Source: Rhododendron vialii
Taxonomy: Eukaryota > Streptophyta > Magnoliopsida > Ericales > Ericaceae
Direction of reading: 5' to 3'
DNA: 64,000 bases
Assembly: GCF_030253575.1 (NCBI RefSeq)
Contig: NC_080558.1
Span: forward strand, 20,293,611 to 20,357,610
This document shows, one piece after another, positions 36,001 to 47,473 of this stretch (position 1 is its first letter; each line of letters starts with the position of its first letter). Below the pieces are notes generated by a model. The model had not been told where the DNA came from. It did not search any database and saw only the letters and a list, made by a program, of their open reading frames with translations. Position numbers and translations under genes: made by a program.

Positions 36001-37763
36001 ACAAGGCGACCTCTGGAACTCGGTTGTAATAAGAAATTAGAGCCCATTTGCTTAACTGCACTCATAGGGAAGGGATAAAGTATAGCCTGTTTGTTTATCA
36101 GGATTAAAGCATTGGATTGGAGTATAAATCCAAGAGGACCACATATCCTGAATTTGGCTAGAACTTTTGCAGCCAGAATCGTCAGACAATATATCCCACA
36201 AACATGAGTGTTATCCAATACTAAAGTGGGCCGGATTACCCGCCGGACCGGGCCTGGTTGAGGCAGACCGCCTTAAGGGGGCTGGAGTGGGACCGACTAC
36301 TAAGGAATATTCTAGCATCGGAAGAGACCCACGTGAATAGGAAGACCGACTTGGGAAGCTTATCCTTCAAGGAAGGGACTCCAAATATCTAGGGATAGGA
36401 ATCAATCCCGGAGTCTTGGTATCTTCAACACGAAGTAAAGAGAACCTATATACAGGCAATCAATCATCAACAAGAGATACACAATCTCATACACCCAAAG
36501 CCCTAGTTTCTCTTCCATGACCTAAGCATCAGAGGAGTATTCCGGCTTTACGTTCTTGGAGTCTCACAGGTACTCTCTCCGGAACCCTACTTAGCATTAT
36601 TTTCAGAGGCTTGCTTTCCTAAGGTGAAAACCTAACCCACCACAAATACTTTGTGGGATGTGGTATTATTAATCCCTTCACCACTATCACATGAACATAT
36701 TTATGCAATGGCATTACATGTTCCATCACTATTTGTCGAATCAAACAAATATGGCCATAAATCATATAAACATAGACATATTCAGGCTTGAGAGTCGAGA
36801 GCTTAGCACTGTAAAAAAAAGCCAAGGTACAGCCATGAAAATTCATTGGCCAATAATGTAGGATCTATCTTTTTTTTTTGATCGGCCAGGAACTATCAAT
36901 CTTCAGTGCCCATATTTTTCTTTCATCAAATGCCCCCCCGAATGCTCTCCTCTTTCTGTACCATCCAAAAAGAATACCAAGCAGAAACTCCAATCTGATG
37001 CCGAAAACACAACTTTAACACGTGAAATTCCACGACCAAAGCCAACTTCCCAACGAAACTAGGTGGCTAAGGCCAATATTGCTGAATTTTTAGGCCATCA
37101 CTGTAAGTCCCAACTGCCAAGCTTATGCAAAATACTTGAAAAAGTCTGCACCTCTTTGGATTGCACTTGGCTATGTGAACTCAAGCGATCAAAAACCGTT
37201 ATGAGTAGTTATTGGGTCAAGACAGGTACTACAATTGCTTCCACCAACATCTTATGAATCTCAGAAACATGTACCATAATTTTATGTTTTGAACAAGGAA
37301 TTTTCTAATGGAGAGAAAAACCATAAGACACGGACAGAAAACCCCACAAAACCCCAAAAGTAGCAAAATAGATAACATAGGCTCAGAGAAGAAGCAAAAC
37401 CCTCAAAACCCCAAAAACAGTTTTCCTTAGCAGAAATGAAACCCTGACAACCCGTTACTACAGGCAAAATACAGAAGCAAGCGCGACTTTCGAACTAACC
37501 AGCCCTAATTCAAGCACAATTCGAGAGAACTAAAACATACAAATACAAAGACATACACAGGGTAACAGTGTGCCTAGAGAGAGTATTTTAAACCTCCGAA
37601 TACTTCAAAATGAAAACATCCAAAGCACCAAAAGTGCAAATTCTCAAAGTTGCAGTCTTTATCCAATCACAATTGAAAAGTGCAACACCCACAAACCAGA
37701 ATCTACAATCACACACACAAACACGCACACAAGTACACATCCACACAGTTATACCAATATATC

Positions 37764-37800
<37 letters not shown>

Positions 37801-37873
37801 TTACGAACAGGGTATTGGCGTGCTGAATATCAGCTTCCAGAACTTTGAGAGAATCCTTGAAGGATTTCCCCAT
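33038..37873 (-). CDS. AIRP2: RING-type E3 ubiquitin ligase, AIRP2-like
   Basis: Five exons on the minus strand: 37873-37809, 35902-35752, 35673-35607, 35509-35275 and 33248-33038, with GT-AG introns and matching phases, give 242 aa. The start MGKSFKDSLKVLEADIQHAN, the conserved MSYSPAAHLFLFLVQWTDC block and a C3HC4 RING (about residues 146-183: CGIC, CNHIMC, CLKC, CPFC) match Arabidopsis AIRP2 and its paralogues. AIRP2 is a cytosolic E3 ligase that promotes abscisic acid and drought responses by ubiquitinating substrates. Here the role is by homology. Introns 1 (1906 bp) and 4 (2026 bp) are large; introns 2 and 3 are about 80-100 bp. All eight zinc ligands are present, so it looks functional. 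Confidence 0.93.
36229..36610. mobile_element. Possible LTR fragment in AIRP2-like intron 1
   Basis: This stretch is GC-richer than its surroundings, with GGGCCGGATTACCCGCCGGA-type sequence, a TATA-like CTATATACAG, and a CCCTAGTTTCTCTTCC leader-like part, resembling a plant LTR. I could not define its ends or a target duplication. Confidence 0.3.
37764..37797. repeat. (GA)n microsatellite in AIRP2-like intron 1
   Basis: A pure AG run of about 33 bp lies a few bases inside intron 1, next to the splice donor on the minus strand. Confidence 0.95.
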
Positions 37874-38034
37874 GGACCTTATGTACATATCCCCCACCCA
37901 CCAAAGAAAACCCACAAAAATTGTCCTCAAAAGAAACAAACCCAGCACAGCATCGATCAACCCTCAATCCTCTCTCGCTCTCTCTATCACTCAATCCGAA
38001 AGACCCAAAAAATGTTCATGGAAACTGCGCCTAA

Positions 38035-38038
<4 letters not shown>

Positions 38039-38066
<28 letters not shown>
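38039..38066. repeat. (CT)n microsatellite in AIRP2-like 5' flank
   Basis: A CT run of about 28 bp (GA in the sense of the gene) sits about 170-190 bp before the ATG, probably in the 5' UTR or core promoter. Confidence 0.9.
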
Positions 38067-38069
<3 letters not shown>

Positions 38070-39309
38070 GTAGACTTTACCTTCTCTCTCTAGAATTTCT
38101 CCTGGATTCTGTACTCTTCTGATTTCTTGGCTTCTTCCAAATGAGTAAAGTTTTCGAGAAGCCACGTGTACTGGAGGTGGTTGCACGCAGTTTTTAAAAT
38201 GCTGAAAATACTGCAAATTGGGCGTGGAATGCTCAATGTTATCAAATTGGGCGTAAAAACATTTTTTTCGAATATCTAATTGAGTTAATGTTTTACCGTA
38301 ATTTTTTTTAAAATATTTTAAATAAATAAAACGACTCTGATTATTTTTGTGTAATTTCAAAGTAGGTTCTACTAGGCTTTTTTGGCTCACATCAAAACGG
38401 TTTATTTTACTATGAATTTGGTCCTGAACTTTAAGCACGTAGAAAATTTTTGTATTGAACAAATACCATTTGAGATAGTTTTGAAATACACCTATGTTAA
38501 GATAATTAGGTATTGATTCAGTGATTTTCTCGTGATAAATATATCTTAGATTGTATCAATCAATATTTCAAAAACATTACTTTTACAAAGTTAATGTTCT
38601 CGATATATTCTAAGAAAATTGATTAATGGTTTTTTAGTACTTATTGAGCCCAAAGAAGACAAAAATTTGACTGTTGAGTACTTTATTTACTCAGAAAAAA
38701 AGAGAGCAAAAATGCTAGAAACACATCAAAATGCACATTCATTTGTATATATTCTTTTTTTTTTTTGGGTCAAACGGAAATTCCATTTGTATATATTCTC
38801 TCATAAGTGATTATGAGACCCTTTAACTAATTTTATGGGTCCTATCATCTCTTGTGAGAGAGATGTAAAAATGGGACAAGAGGATTCTGTAGGATAACTT
38901 ATTTAGCTGTCCATTTCAGCAATTGACGGCTCAGATCAATAGGACATCGATTTAATCCGAGTGTCGACGTCAAAATAAAAGATCGGATTAGTCGTCCTAT
39001 AGCCTTTGTAGTGCGGGTTGAGCTACAGATTTCCAAATTCGTAAAAATGGATGTAAATTTTTTCCAAATTCGTAAAAAGTGGATGTAAATTTTGACATCT
39101 CCCTAGCATTGCTAAGAGAGAGTGTAAAAACGGAAATTTCGGAATACGTCTATAGTGAGCGCACACACGTTCACAACTCCCTCTCTCTCTCTCTCTCTCT
39201 CCTCTTATCCACTAGTACTACTTTCTATCTTTGTTCTTTTCTCTTATGATCGTCCAATACCTTTCTTTTTGTCTGCCACTTTTCCCTCCTCTTTCCCTCT
39301 ACGCAATAT
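38067..39309. other. Intergenic, upstream of AIRP2-like gene
   Basis: AT-rich. It contains a short direct repeat at 39030-39095 (TTCCAAATTCGTAAAAA with GGATGTAAATTTT, twice) and a (CT)n run at 39179-39200. The end near 39004-39018 is shared with the foldback at 8956-9134. No gene is seen. Confidence 0.5.
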
Positions 39310-39484
39310 GGGCTCGGATCCGGTCCATTTCTTCTGGATCAATTTGGTCTATTTGGGTGCATCCGACGGCTCAAATTTAAAGAAAATATTTTTTTTAGAA
39401 AAACACCCCTTTTAATCTGAGACGTCTCAGATGCACACAGATGGACCGAACTGATCGGGAGCAAAATGGACTGGATCTGCTCCC
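39310..39484. mobile_element. MULE-type MITE (175 bp)
   Basis: Inverted arms run from GGGCTCGGATCCGGTCCATT on the left to AATGGACTGGATCTGCTCCC on the right, with further inner pairing. The flanking 9-mers ACGCAATAT and ACGCACTAC (7 of 9 identical) look like an aged 9-bp target duplication, as in Mutator-like elements. Confidence 0.7.
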
Positions 39485-39493
39485 ACGCACTAC

Positions 39494-41284
39494 ACACCGT
39501 TGATCGCTTCGCGGCATATCCCTCCACTCTTGCCCTTCTTGTTCTTGTGTATTTACCAACTACCCTTTTTCTCTCTCCCCATTCCTCCTTTATTTATTTT
39601 TAAATGATAAGTCCATTCCTCCCTTAATGGTGGCTGTTTCGGTATCGACTTTTCAACAAAATTTTGTTCATGATAAAAAAAAAACAAAACAAAAAAAAAA
39701 CAAAATTTTGTTCATTTCGTTTAAAGATTTTGGGAATTTATTTTTTGATAGAGAATTGATATTCACATTCCCCTTTTTATATCCACACTCACTTTTTTGA
39801 CTGTTTACATACACTTTCAACACTAAAAAATAAAAAAGAGAGTGAATAATAAAAAAAGAGTGTGTAAATATCAATTTCCTTTATGATATTTTGAAGCTGT
39901 TAATCTTTTCCCCAGATAAATATTTTAAATGAATGGGATGAGTGATCATATCTATCAACCATAAGTTGCTTTTTGGAATGCAGAGTGTCCTGCATCAGCT
40001 TGCGTGCATCTTAAACTAAATAATTTCTACATGCAGCTCCTCTCGCAAACACGCTTACGCGTGAGGATGAGATGACCTCAAGAATTGTCCGTGAGATGAA
40101 CCGAACATAAAACCTTATGATAGAGCAAACCCCTAAATTCTAAATCAAGACTAAACCCCTCGTGTTGTCAACTTGCGAACACTTATTGAAAAATCATTCA
40201 GTGCTCAAGAGTAAAATTCCTCCCCCTGGCAAAAGAGTGCAAGTTCCAATGAATTTGAAAGTTGAGCCCACAGAATAATTTTCCCTTATGTTGGAAGACA
40301 ACAACTATGGTAGATTATCACGTTATCTTCCCATGATTCTATTTGTCCAATTTTGTTTTTAACTTTTTACTCTTAATTACTACTACTTGTTTGTGTGGTG
40401 GGGCAGTCGAAATCTTTTCTTTAAAAATAAGCAACCATATGATACACTTTGCCACCAAATCATTATTTGTTTTACTCTCGTAGTACTAAATATCGAGCCC
40501 GGCTCTTTTCTAATACTTTTTAAATTGGAGGATCTTCCAATCTTATTTCTAACTTGACACGTGACCGCTATTGAATCTTACGGCTCAAATCACTCTTGCG
40601 CATGATCACCTCCTTTTTTGGTTGAAACACGCGATAGCCTCTATCCCTTTATTTCCTTACCGACGACCGGCCATTCCCTTCCCTTTTGTGTCTCCGCCGA
40701 CAAGCCGCTACCATCATCATCAAACCCACGTACTAAATTGACATTGAAATGGAATTTTTGGTTTCAAATTTCCAATTACCACACAGTCTTGTTAATTTAG
40801 TTACTCCAATAACTGGGTTTATCTTATTCTAAAAAAAAAAAAAAAAATTCCAATTACCGGATGGATGTCGAATAATCCTCTTTTTCTTAACGGATCCAAT
40901 AACCAATCAACTTTTTCGATATAAAAAAACTGTCAAGTTGTCCTATGATAGTAAACAATCCCGATTTATACTTGTTTGAGGTGCCGGTGATTGGAAAATA
41001 TTGCTATAATGGTTGGGAGTGAGAAGATGAGAGGGGGGCAAAGAGAGAGTTTTTTGTTTGCTCAATCACTTGGGCTTTTAATGTGATATTGACCGTTGAA
41101 TTTGAATTAGAGAATCCAATTATTAAAGAATTGGAGAGGAGCCCAACTCCTAAATATCATATTCATCAACAGCTACCATATTTTGGTTACCAAAAAAAAA
41201 TAACTACCGTATTTTTCGTGCTACGATTGTACTTCTAGTGTTATTTATGTTTAATGGATAAAAACTTTGATATATTGTTCTACC
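39494..41284. other. Intergenic, no gene seen
   Basis: AT-rich, with no domain in any frame. The last 11 bases are the left target duplication of the next element. Confidence 0.5.
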
Positions 41285-41497
41285 AGTTCGGATCAGGTCA
41301 GGGCGACCTGACCAGAGCTTAGGTCCGGACTTCTTCCACAGTCGTCGGATTGTGTTTTTGATGGTCCTGATGCACGGACGGTTTGTTCGCGTGAACAAAT
41401 TTTCTGCTGATTTGGACCATTAAAAACACAATTCGACGGCTGTAGAAAAAGTCCGAACCTAACATTAAATCAGGGCGTCCTGACTTGATTCTCAGTG
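41285..41497. mobile_element. MULE-type MITE (213 bp)
   Basis: An identical 11-bp direct repeat, ATTGTTCTACC, flanks it at 41274-41284 and 41498-41508. The inverted arms include GTCAGGGCGACCTGA with TCAGGGCGTCCTGAC, and CGGATTGTGTTTTTGATGG with the complement of CCATTAAAAACACAATTCG. The long target duplication points to a Mutator-type family. Confidence 0.8.
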
Positions 41498-41508
41498 ATT
41501 GTTCTACC

Positions 41509-43079
41509 GAATCCATCTACTATCTTCACATTCACTTGCATGAATATTCTGAACTCTTTCGTGACTGGGGCACAAGAAGTCCTACTGTACCCTAATGTGA
41601 GCCCAACCCTAATATGAGCCCATCCCGGGAGTCTGTTTTGTTCAAGTTGTCGAATTTTTCAAATAAGCAAAAAAAAAGGGAGATATATCACGTTCATCCA
41701 GTGTTACTGATGTAATCGATACTCATTAGCCTACGAGTTTATATCGAAAATATACTGGCCCTTAAATTTTTTTAGATAAACAGTTTTCGCTCATATCCTG
41801 ACAGATATCTGATCAACGTCATTTTTTCGTGCATACGACAAACTTGATGAGTCAAGCAAAGTAAATGGTTGAGATCATTTTTGGACCGGAAATAGAACCC
41901 ATATGTGGGACATACTAGTAAGGTCTGATGTGCCTCAATGGAACTGAATGGTGGAGAAAGGAACTATAGTCATTTTTTACAATTAATTACTGTAATCAAT
42001 TAGAGTTCGATCGTGACCAATTCACATGGACAATAGGGCAAACTGGGAAAATAATTAAATTGTTGTTTACCAATCGAGATTAGTTGTAGGATTATTGAAA
42101 ACTAATTAATTACGGCACCAAATACTTTCTTTTTTTGATTGGTGTGTGTGCTTAATTAAAAGTATTAGGGGCAGCAGCTTTAATTTTGTATTTTAAATTA
42201 TTTTACGCCAATCAATAGGAGAGTGTATGGAATATTAGGGGCACCTCAACCAGCAATTCAACCCCTTAAAGTAAACTGTAACTATTCCTTTTGGTTTTGA
42301 TCTAGAGCAGAATATATTGTAATTAACGAGGACAAGCAATCCCACTGAAGAAAGCAGTACTCATTCTCCTTCCGACTCATTTGTAACTGTGAGTTGAATG
42401 AATAAAGAGAGTCATAGTCTTCCAACTGGCAGGAGGTTTCTTCGCAGTCGCACGTACACCCTAGGTACATCTTCCTCGACACGCTGTTGGCACCCCCCTC
42501 CTATTTTTAATAAGATTTCAGTCAGAAGCGCCCCCCCCCCCCCCCCCCCCCCCCCCCAAAAAAAAAGATGGATTATTTTATGAAAGAATTTTTGGGCCTA
42601 TAAAAAGTGGAATTTGTGCTTGTGGACACTATTAGATTGTTAATTACCAACTCATCTAAAAGTTTAAGCTATTCGAGAGAAGGACAACTTAATTATTTAT
42701 ATTTTCAACAGACACTTAGTTATAAAAAAAATAGACATGCAAAATTGTTTTCTTGTTTAGTATGCCAAAACCAGCATTGAGGGAAAAGTAAATCATTCAT
42801 TCTGATGCACATTAATGGCTTGTTAATTAGAGTGCTAAAGTTGACTTTGACATGAAATTAAGGGCTTGTTCGGTCGTTTGGTTCCATTCCATTGCTTATA
42901 GTATTTCGAAACTAATAAAAGAGCAAAACATTGAATTGGTAAAATTAATGTTTGCTTATTGCTATGCTATTCTGTTTAGTGATTATTATTGCTTCATTAT
43001 TTGCTAAGTTAAATTACTAAACAAAGTTACAAGGTTATGATTGGCAAATAAGTAAATAGGACCACCAAACGGGCTGCCC
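41509..43079. other. Intergenic, no gene seen; poly(C) run
   Basis: A 27-bp C homopolymer followed by an A run lies at 42531-42566; such runs often cause assembly error. No gene is visible. Confidence 0.55.
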
Positions 43080-43331
43080 TTAGCTCAATTTTTTATTGCT
43101 ACAACTAAGAGGATGACAAGGCCTCTGATTTACCATGTTCGATTCCGTCTAAAATATCAGGTTTGTAATGACCTCGAAGGCGTTATTAATTCTTATGAGA
43201 CAAGCTTATAAGGAGCTTTACTCCTGCTTTAATTGTGCCTTTGCTGGTGAACGGTGCGATTGGTCTCACAGAATTACTGAGGTGCGTGTAAATTTGCTCG
43301 GACACCTGAGTGTGAAAAAAAAAAAAAACTA
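43080..43331 (+). mobile_element. tRNA-derived SINE
   Basis: It has an A-box-like TTAGCTCAATT near 43080 and a B-box-like TGTTCGATTCCG near 43137. A conserved body follows (TTTGTAATGACCTCGAAGGC, GTGAACGGTGCGATTGGTCT, GCTCGGACACCTGAG), then a poly(A) tail at about 43317-43328. Its 3' part matches the remnants in the tandem duplication at 21550 and 24985, so this family has dispersed here several times. It resembles the widespread plant Au-type SINE layout, by recollection of structure only. Confidence 0.75.
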
Positions 43332-43869
43332 CTAAGAGGATGACAACCACAATTGACTAATGATATTAAAAGTTTAAATAATTGAATCAAACCAACTAAA
43401 GAACAGAGCGTGTAAAAGGCACAGGTGTGTCAGTTTGGTAGGTGACATAAACTTAATTGGTTACTGGATAACCTAATAAATAGTATGATAAAAGGATAAC
43501 ACAATTTTACATTAATAAAACAGCTTAATTTTTAAGGGTAGCTTAATTAGAATATTATTAAATGGAGATGCTTTAACAACTAACAGTAGCCCAATTGTAA
43601 TACTTGAAATATAGTTTGATCCTTCGTACTTTTTTTATAACTCAAAAATACCTTTACTTATAACTTAATTTGAACAAGCCAAATATTTTGTACAATCTCT
43701 TATTTTTTTCTCTTTCTGGACAATTGTAACCACAGCCCTTATGGCGATGGGTAATGCGTATCTGAGAAACGTGTTTAAATATCCTTGAGAATGTATTAAT
43801 ATCCGTGACGTGTATTTAAATTCCAACTTATTTGGCATTATATTCACATTGTATTGTTATCCAGCACTC
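43332..43869. other. Intergenic, no gene seen
   Basis: AT-rich sequence without recognisable features. Confidence 0.5.
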
Positions 43870-43880
43870 AACACCTAGTT

Positions 43881-44240
43881 TTTTTTTTATCGGCAAAATA
43901 AATTTTATTAAAACTCAACAAAGAGTATATCGAGTGTCCAATAAAAGATTAGACGGAACAACAAAAGGACAAAACCCATACACCCAATGAACAAAGCCCG
44001 TTAAACCCCTAATGGGCCAAGCCCAGTCACTTAATGGGTCAAAGCCCAAACCCAAAAACCTAACCCTAAACACAACAACCCAAGATGCTGCACCGTCGCC
44101 GCCGTCCACCGGAGTCACCATCGCCCACAAAGCCAGCCGATGCATCTCCATAGACACCATCAACAAGCAAGCCACCCCTAGAACCCAGAAGATGAAAATC
44201 TCCCAAAAGCCACCTCCGATAAAATTGGAACGATACAGAG
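43881..44240 (-). mobile_element. 5'-truncated LINE-like 3' end (minus strand)
   Basis: Flanked by an 11-bp duplication, AACACCTAGTT, at 43870-43880 and 44241-44251. On the minus strand it ends TTTATTTTGCCGAT followed by poly(A), almost the same tail as the plus-strand copy ending at 46151. The GC-rich body gives a long open frame with no known domain, as expected for a LINE 3' untranslated region. Confidence 0.75.
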
Positions 44241-44243
44241 AAC

Positions 44244-44333
44244 ACCTAGTTGTAAGAGTGCAAGGCTGAAACAAAAAATTTAGTGGATACCTAGTTGTAA
44301 GAGTGCAAGGCTGAAACAAAAATTTTAGTGGAT
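44244..44333. repeat. 45-bp tandem duplication
   Basis: Two near-identical copies of a 45-bp unit starting ACCTAGTTGTAAGAGTGC adjoin the target duplication of the LINE-like insert. Confidence 0.9.
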
Positions 44334-44927
44334 GATGGATTGCCTTTTAGTGGCTGAATAACCATATATGTTGCAATTTAGAAACTTTTTAGCATGAAGT
44401 AATGGGGTGGGTTATGTCGATATAGTTAGTAGTTCTGCCAATTTTAGAGAGAGCAGTTGTCATCAAAGCTATTGCCCAATATCTTTTGTCCATTAAACGA
44501 TAGTAATAGAACTGCCAATTTTCTGCGCTTTATCACCACAACACCAATCACATCCGCTTACGTGTCATTGCATGATTCGAAGCCCATCTTCTTAACGAAC
44601 TTCATCTCAAATGGGTGGTTTTCCAACTTTTCTTCTATGTTCTTCGGCCTTTGTTTGTTAAACCAAAACCAGAGTACGAGTCGGAGATGGAAGAGAGACT
44701 TATACAACTTGGAGTAGGACACGTTTGAAAATTGGGACCGGGTCCGGGATCCAAATTGGGTCGTTCATGTAGGCATGACCCAGACCCATTTAGATAAGTT
44801 GGAAGTCTATCGGATTAAGTTTTCTTAGGAGATTGGGATTTCTATTAATGCATCTAGGATACATATCCCTTTATATATGGTCAATCTCCTGCAGAAAAGA
44901 CACATCTTGAAGACCTAAATACAGATG

Positions 44928-44987
<60 letters not shown>

Positions 44988-45789
44988 AGTAGTTCTCTCT
45001 CTCTACCATTAAAGAGTAATCTAAGCTTTTGCATCGGGGGGGTGAAACTCAATCCTCATAGTATATGACCCGGAGTACGTAATTCATCCACAAAAACCTG
45101 GTTCGGTTAAAGTCCGCAAGAGGTATTTCGAACCACTCGCTTCCGCATTTGTTATCTACCCAATTTAAACTCCCTATTCCACATGCGGCAATTTGATATA
45201 TAACGAGGGCGCAATGTAAACAATATATAACGAGTGCGGAAATAAGTGATTCGGGTTACTTTTTGTGAACTTTAATCCAACCGAATTTTGGTGGATGGAT
45301 TACGTCCTTCGGATCACATACTAGAACATCAACAATCTCCTACGATGGAGTGATACTATGAGTTTCAAGTATCACACTCAATTCCACATCGCAAAAGCTT
45401 GGATTGCACTTTAATAGTAGAGAGAGAACTAAAGAGAGAGTTCCCTTGAACTCTTTGATTGATATTCTCGTATATTTTTTGTTGTATCTTCTTGTGAATA
45501 TCCTGCTGGAATTATATAGAAAGATAAACATCCTGGATGTTTTGGAAGCAGTCCTATAATGCTAAGAGATTAGGATTTCTTCAACCTTTTATATATCATC
45601 TCCCATATTAGACAGGACTCTCTAATAAATATGTCATCGGGTCATGCACACATGGGCGACACAATTTGGTCATGGACCCAGCCCCAGATTCAAACATCAT
45701 GGGCATAACAAGTTGTATCAGAGATTCAGAATAGATGGCATTGACATGGACATTCTTACACTTAGTGGTAGACTCCACAAGAATGTGTG
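44334..45789. other. Intergenic with (CT)n run and possible LTR debris
   Basis: A pure CT run occupies 44931-44985. Near 45701-45725 the order GGGCATAACA, then AGTTGTATCAGAGATT, resembles an LTR end followed by an eroded tRNA-Met primer site. No coding domains follow. No gene is seen. Confidence 0.4.
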
Positions 45790-46151
45790 GTTGTAAAGTC
45801 ATCCGGAGGAGTTTCGACTTGGTTGATTATTTTGTGGTGATGGCTAGTGGTGCCTAGGTGGACGTCGAAGGAGTTTCGACTGGTGCTGGTAGTGGATCTA
45901 TCTATAATGGTGGGCAATGGCGGTTCTTGTTAGGGTTAGGTTTTAATTGGGTTTTCTTTGGGCCAGGCTTTATTGTTGTATCTAGGCTTTTAGGTCTTTC
46001 GAGTTGTTTATGATTTTCATTGTTTTTATCTGGACACTTTAGGCCCTCAGGTATTGTATTGGGCTTTGCCCTCAAGCTGTTCGGTTTAGGTTGGTCTCCA
46101 TTTCCCTTCCCCTAATAAAATGTTATTTTTGCCGATTAAAAAAAAAAAAGT
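45790..46151 (+). mobile_element. LINE 3' end with poly(A) (plus strand)
   Basis: The stretch ends AAAATGTTATTTTTGCCGAT, then poly(A), matching the minus-strand copy at 43881-44240. It lacks an open reading frame with a known domain. The 5' end and target duplication are unclear. Confidence 0.6.
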
Positions 46152-47473
46152 GGTCTGGAGCACCACGTGGCTGTACTCCCAAACTATTGTATAATTTTAC
46201 TTCCCGATAAATGAATGGAGACTTCTTTGGGGGTGGAATGCACCCTATGTGGCTGGCCATTTCATTTCAGAACATTATTCAACCAGGAGCAAGATGGCCC
46301 GTTGAATCTAATGACAAGGAGCATAGGTTACCACAATGAGCACCATGCATGATTCTCCCAGGATTGCAGGGAGCAAGCGTCACAAGGTGAAGGAGATCGA
46401 TTGTACCAGAGTATCAACAAAGACCACTAAGAATTCCTTCTCTTTCATGTGTTACTGTATTTTTTTGGGTTTCTTTTTCGTATAGTTGTCATGTTTTTGA
46501 GGGAACGGTATTTAAGGCTTTAGACGACATATGAGGCGTTAGTTCATTGGTTTACCATACACACAGAAGTTTCTATCATGGTGGTCTATGTTGGTGATAC
46601 AATTGGGACACTATATCCATAACTTAGTCTCCATTTCCTGATTCTTAGATGTTTCCTACATCTTACACGTGCGTGGATCTGGTTTTCTATGCATATCCTC
46701 TTGAATTTGGTTTTCTTTACACACTCTTGCACATCATGCTCTCGGATGACCCATAGAATTTGTTCTATGGGTTGATTACCGGCCGTTGTTAGATGGAAGT
46801 GTACAAGAAATGATTTGTGTTCTTGCGTATGTTCTATAGACATGGCTTAATACATTTTGCAAGATTGTTATTATTTTCCCCCACATGAAACCTAACAGGA
46901 AATGATACAAGTACTCACACAAGTATATAAACTTTTACATTTCTATTGCCAAGATAACCATGACAACTTGACAAGCAATCTCTCCATTACTTGGTTAAAG
47001 GAAAGAAAAAGTAGTAAATCATTTAACTAGATATATGGCATTGCTACCTCGACTACCATCAATGGCACCAGCACCAGTACTGCAGCACCACCATACACAT
47101 CTTGACCTACCGTTGTGAATATTCACATGAAAGATTCCACCTGCTTATGTCCTTCCCTCAGCTTTGAATCATCTGAAAAGGAAAAAAGATGTGTGGGTTG
47201 GTATGCTCAGGCCATGACTTACTTTAACGGAAGTTGGATCTCCGACAAATAGACTCTTATGTTGGCGTTTTCCTTTGCCATTTTTTCATTCAAGAAATGT
47301 GCTATGCAAACTACATTTAGTATTTTGTCTTTCTGAAAACAACCCATTGGTTTGTACACGCGAAAGATGTTTTTGTTTTCAAAACAGTGAGTGTTTTGGA
47401 CTTTCCAATGCTTTTATTCCAAAAACCCGGAAACCAAAATGAAAGCAGTATCAGCCTGACAAGATGTCTACCT
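46152..47473. other. Intergenic, 3' side of tetraspanin gene
   Basis: The part next to 47474 should contain the tetraspanin 3' UTR. Nothing else is recognised. Confidence 0.5.

Noticed and set aside
37610..38462. Open frames of 143-170 residues around the AIRP2-like start
   Set aside because: They run through GA/CT microsatellites and are shadows of exon 1 and the 5' UTR of the AIRP2-like gene.
38889..39020. A second copy of the foldback at 8956-9134
   Set aside because: Only the right end is clearly shared; the left arm does not pair well enough to call an element.
43915..44319. 134-residue open frame on the minus strand
   Set aside because: It coincides with the LINE-like insert and the 45-bp duplication, ends in the LINE tail, and has no known domain.
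45701..45725. Possible LTR end plus primer-binding site
   Set aside because: The primer site has mismatches at key places, and no LTR start, second LTR or coding domain was found nearby.
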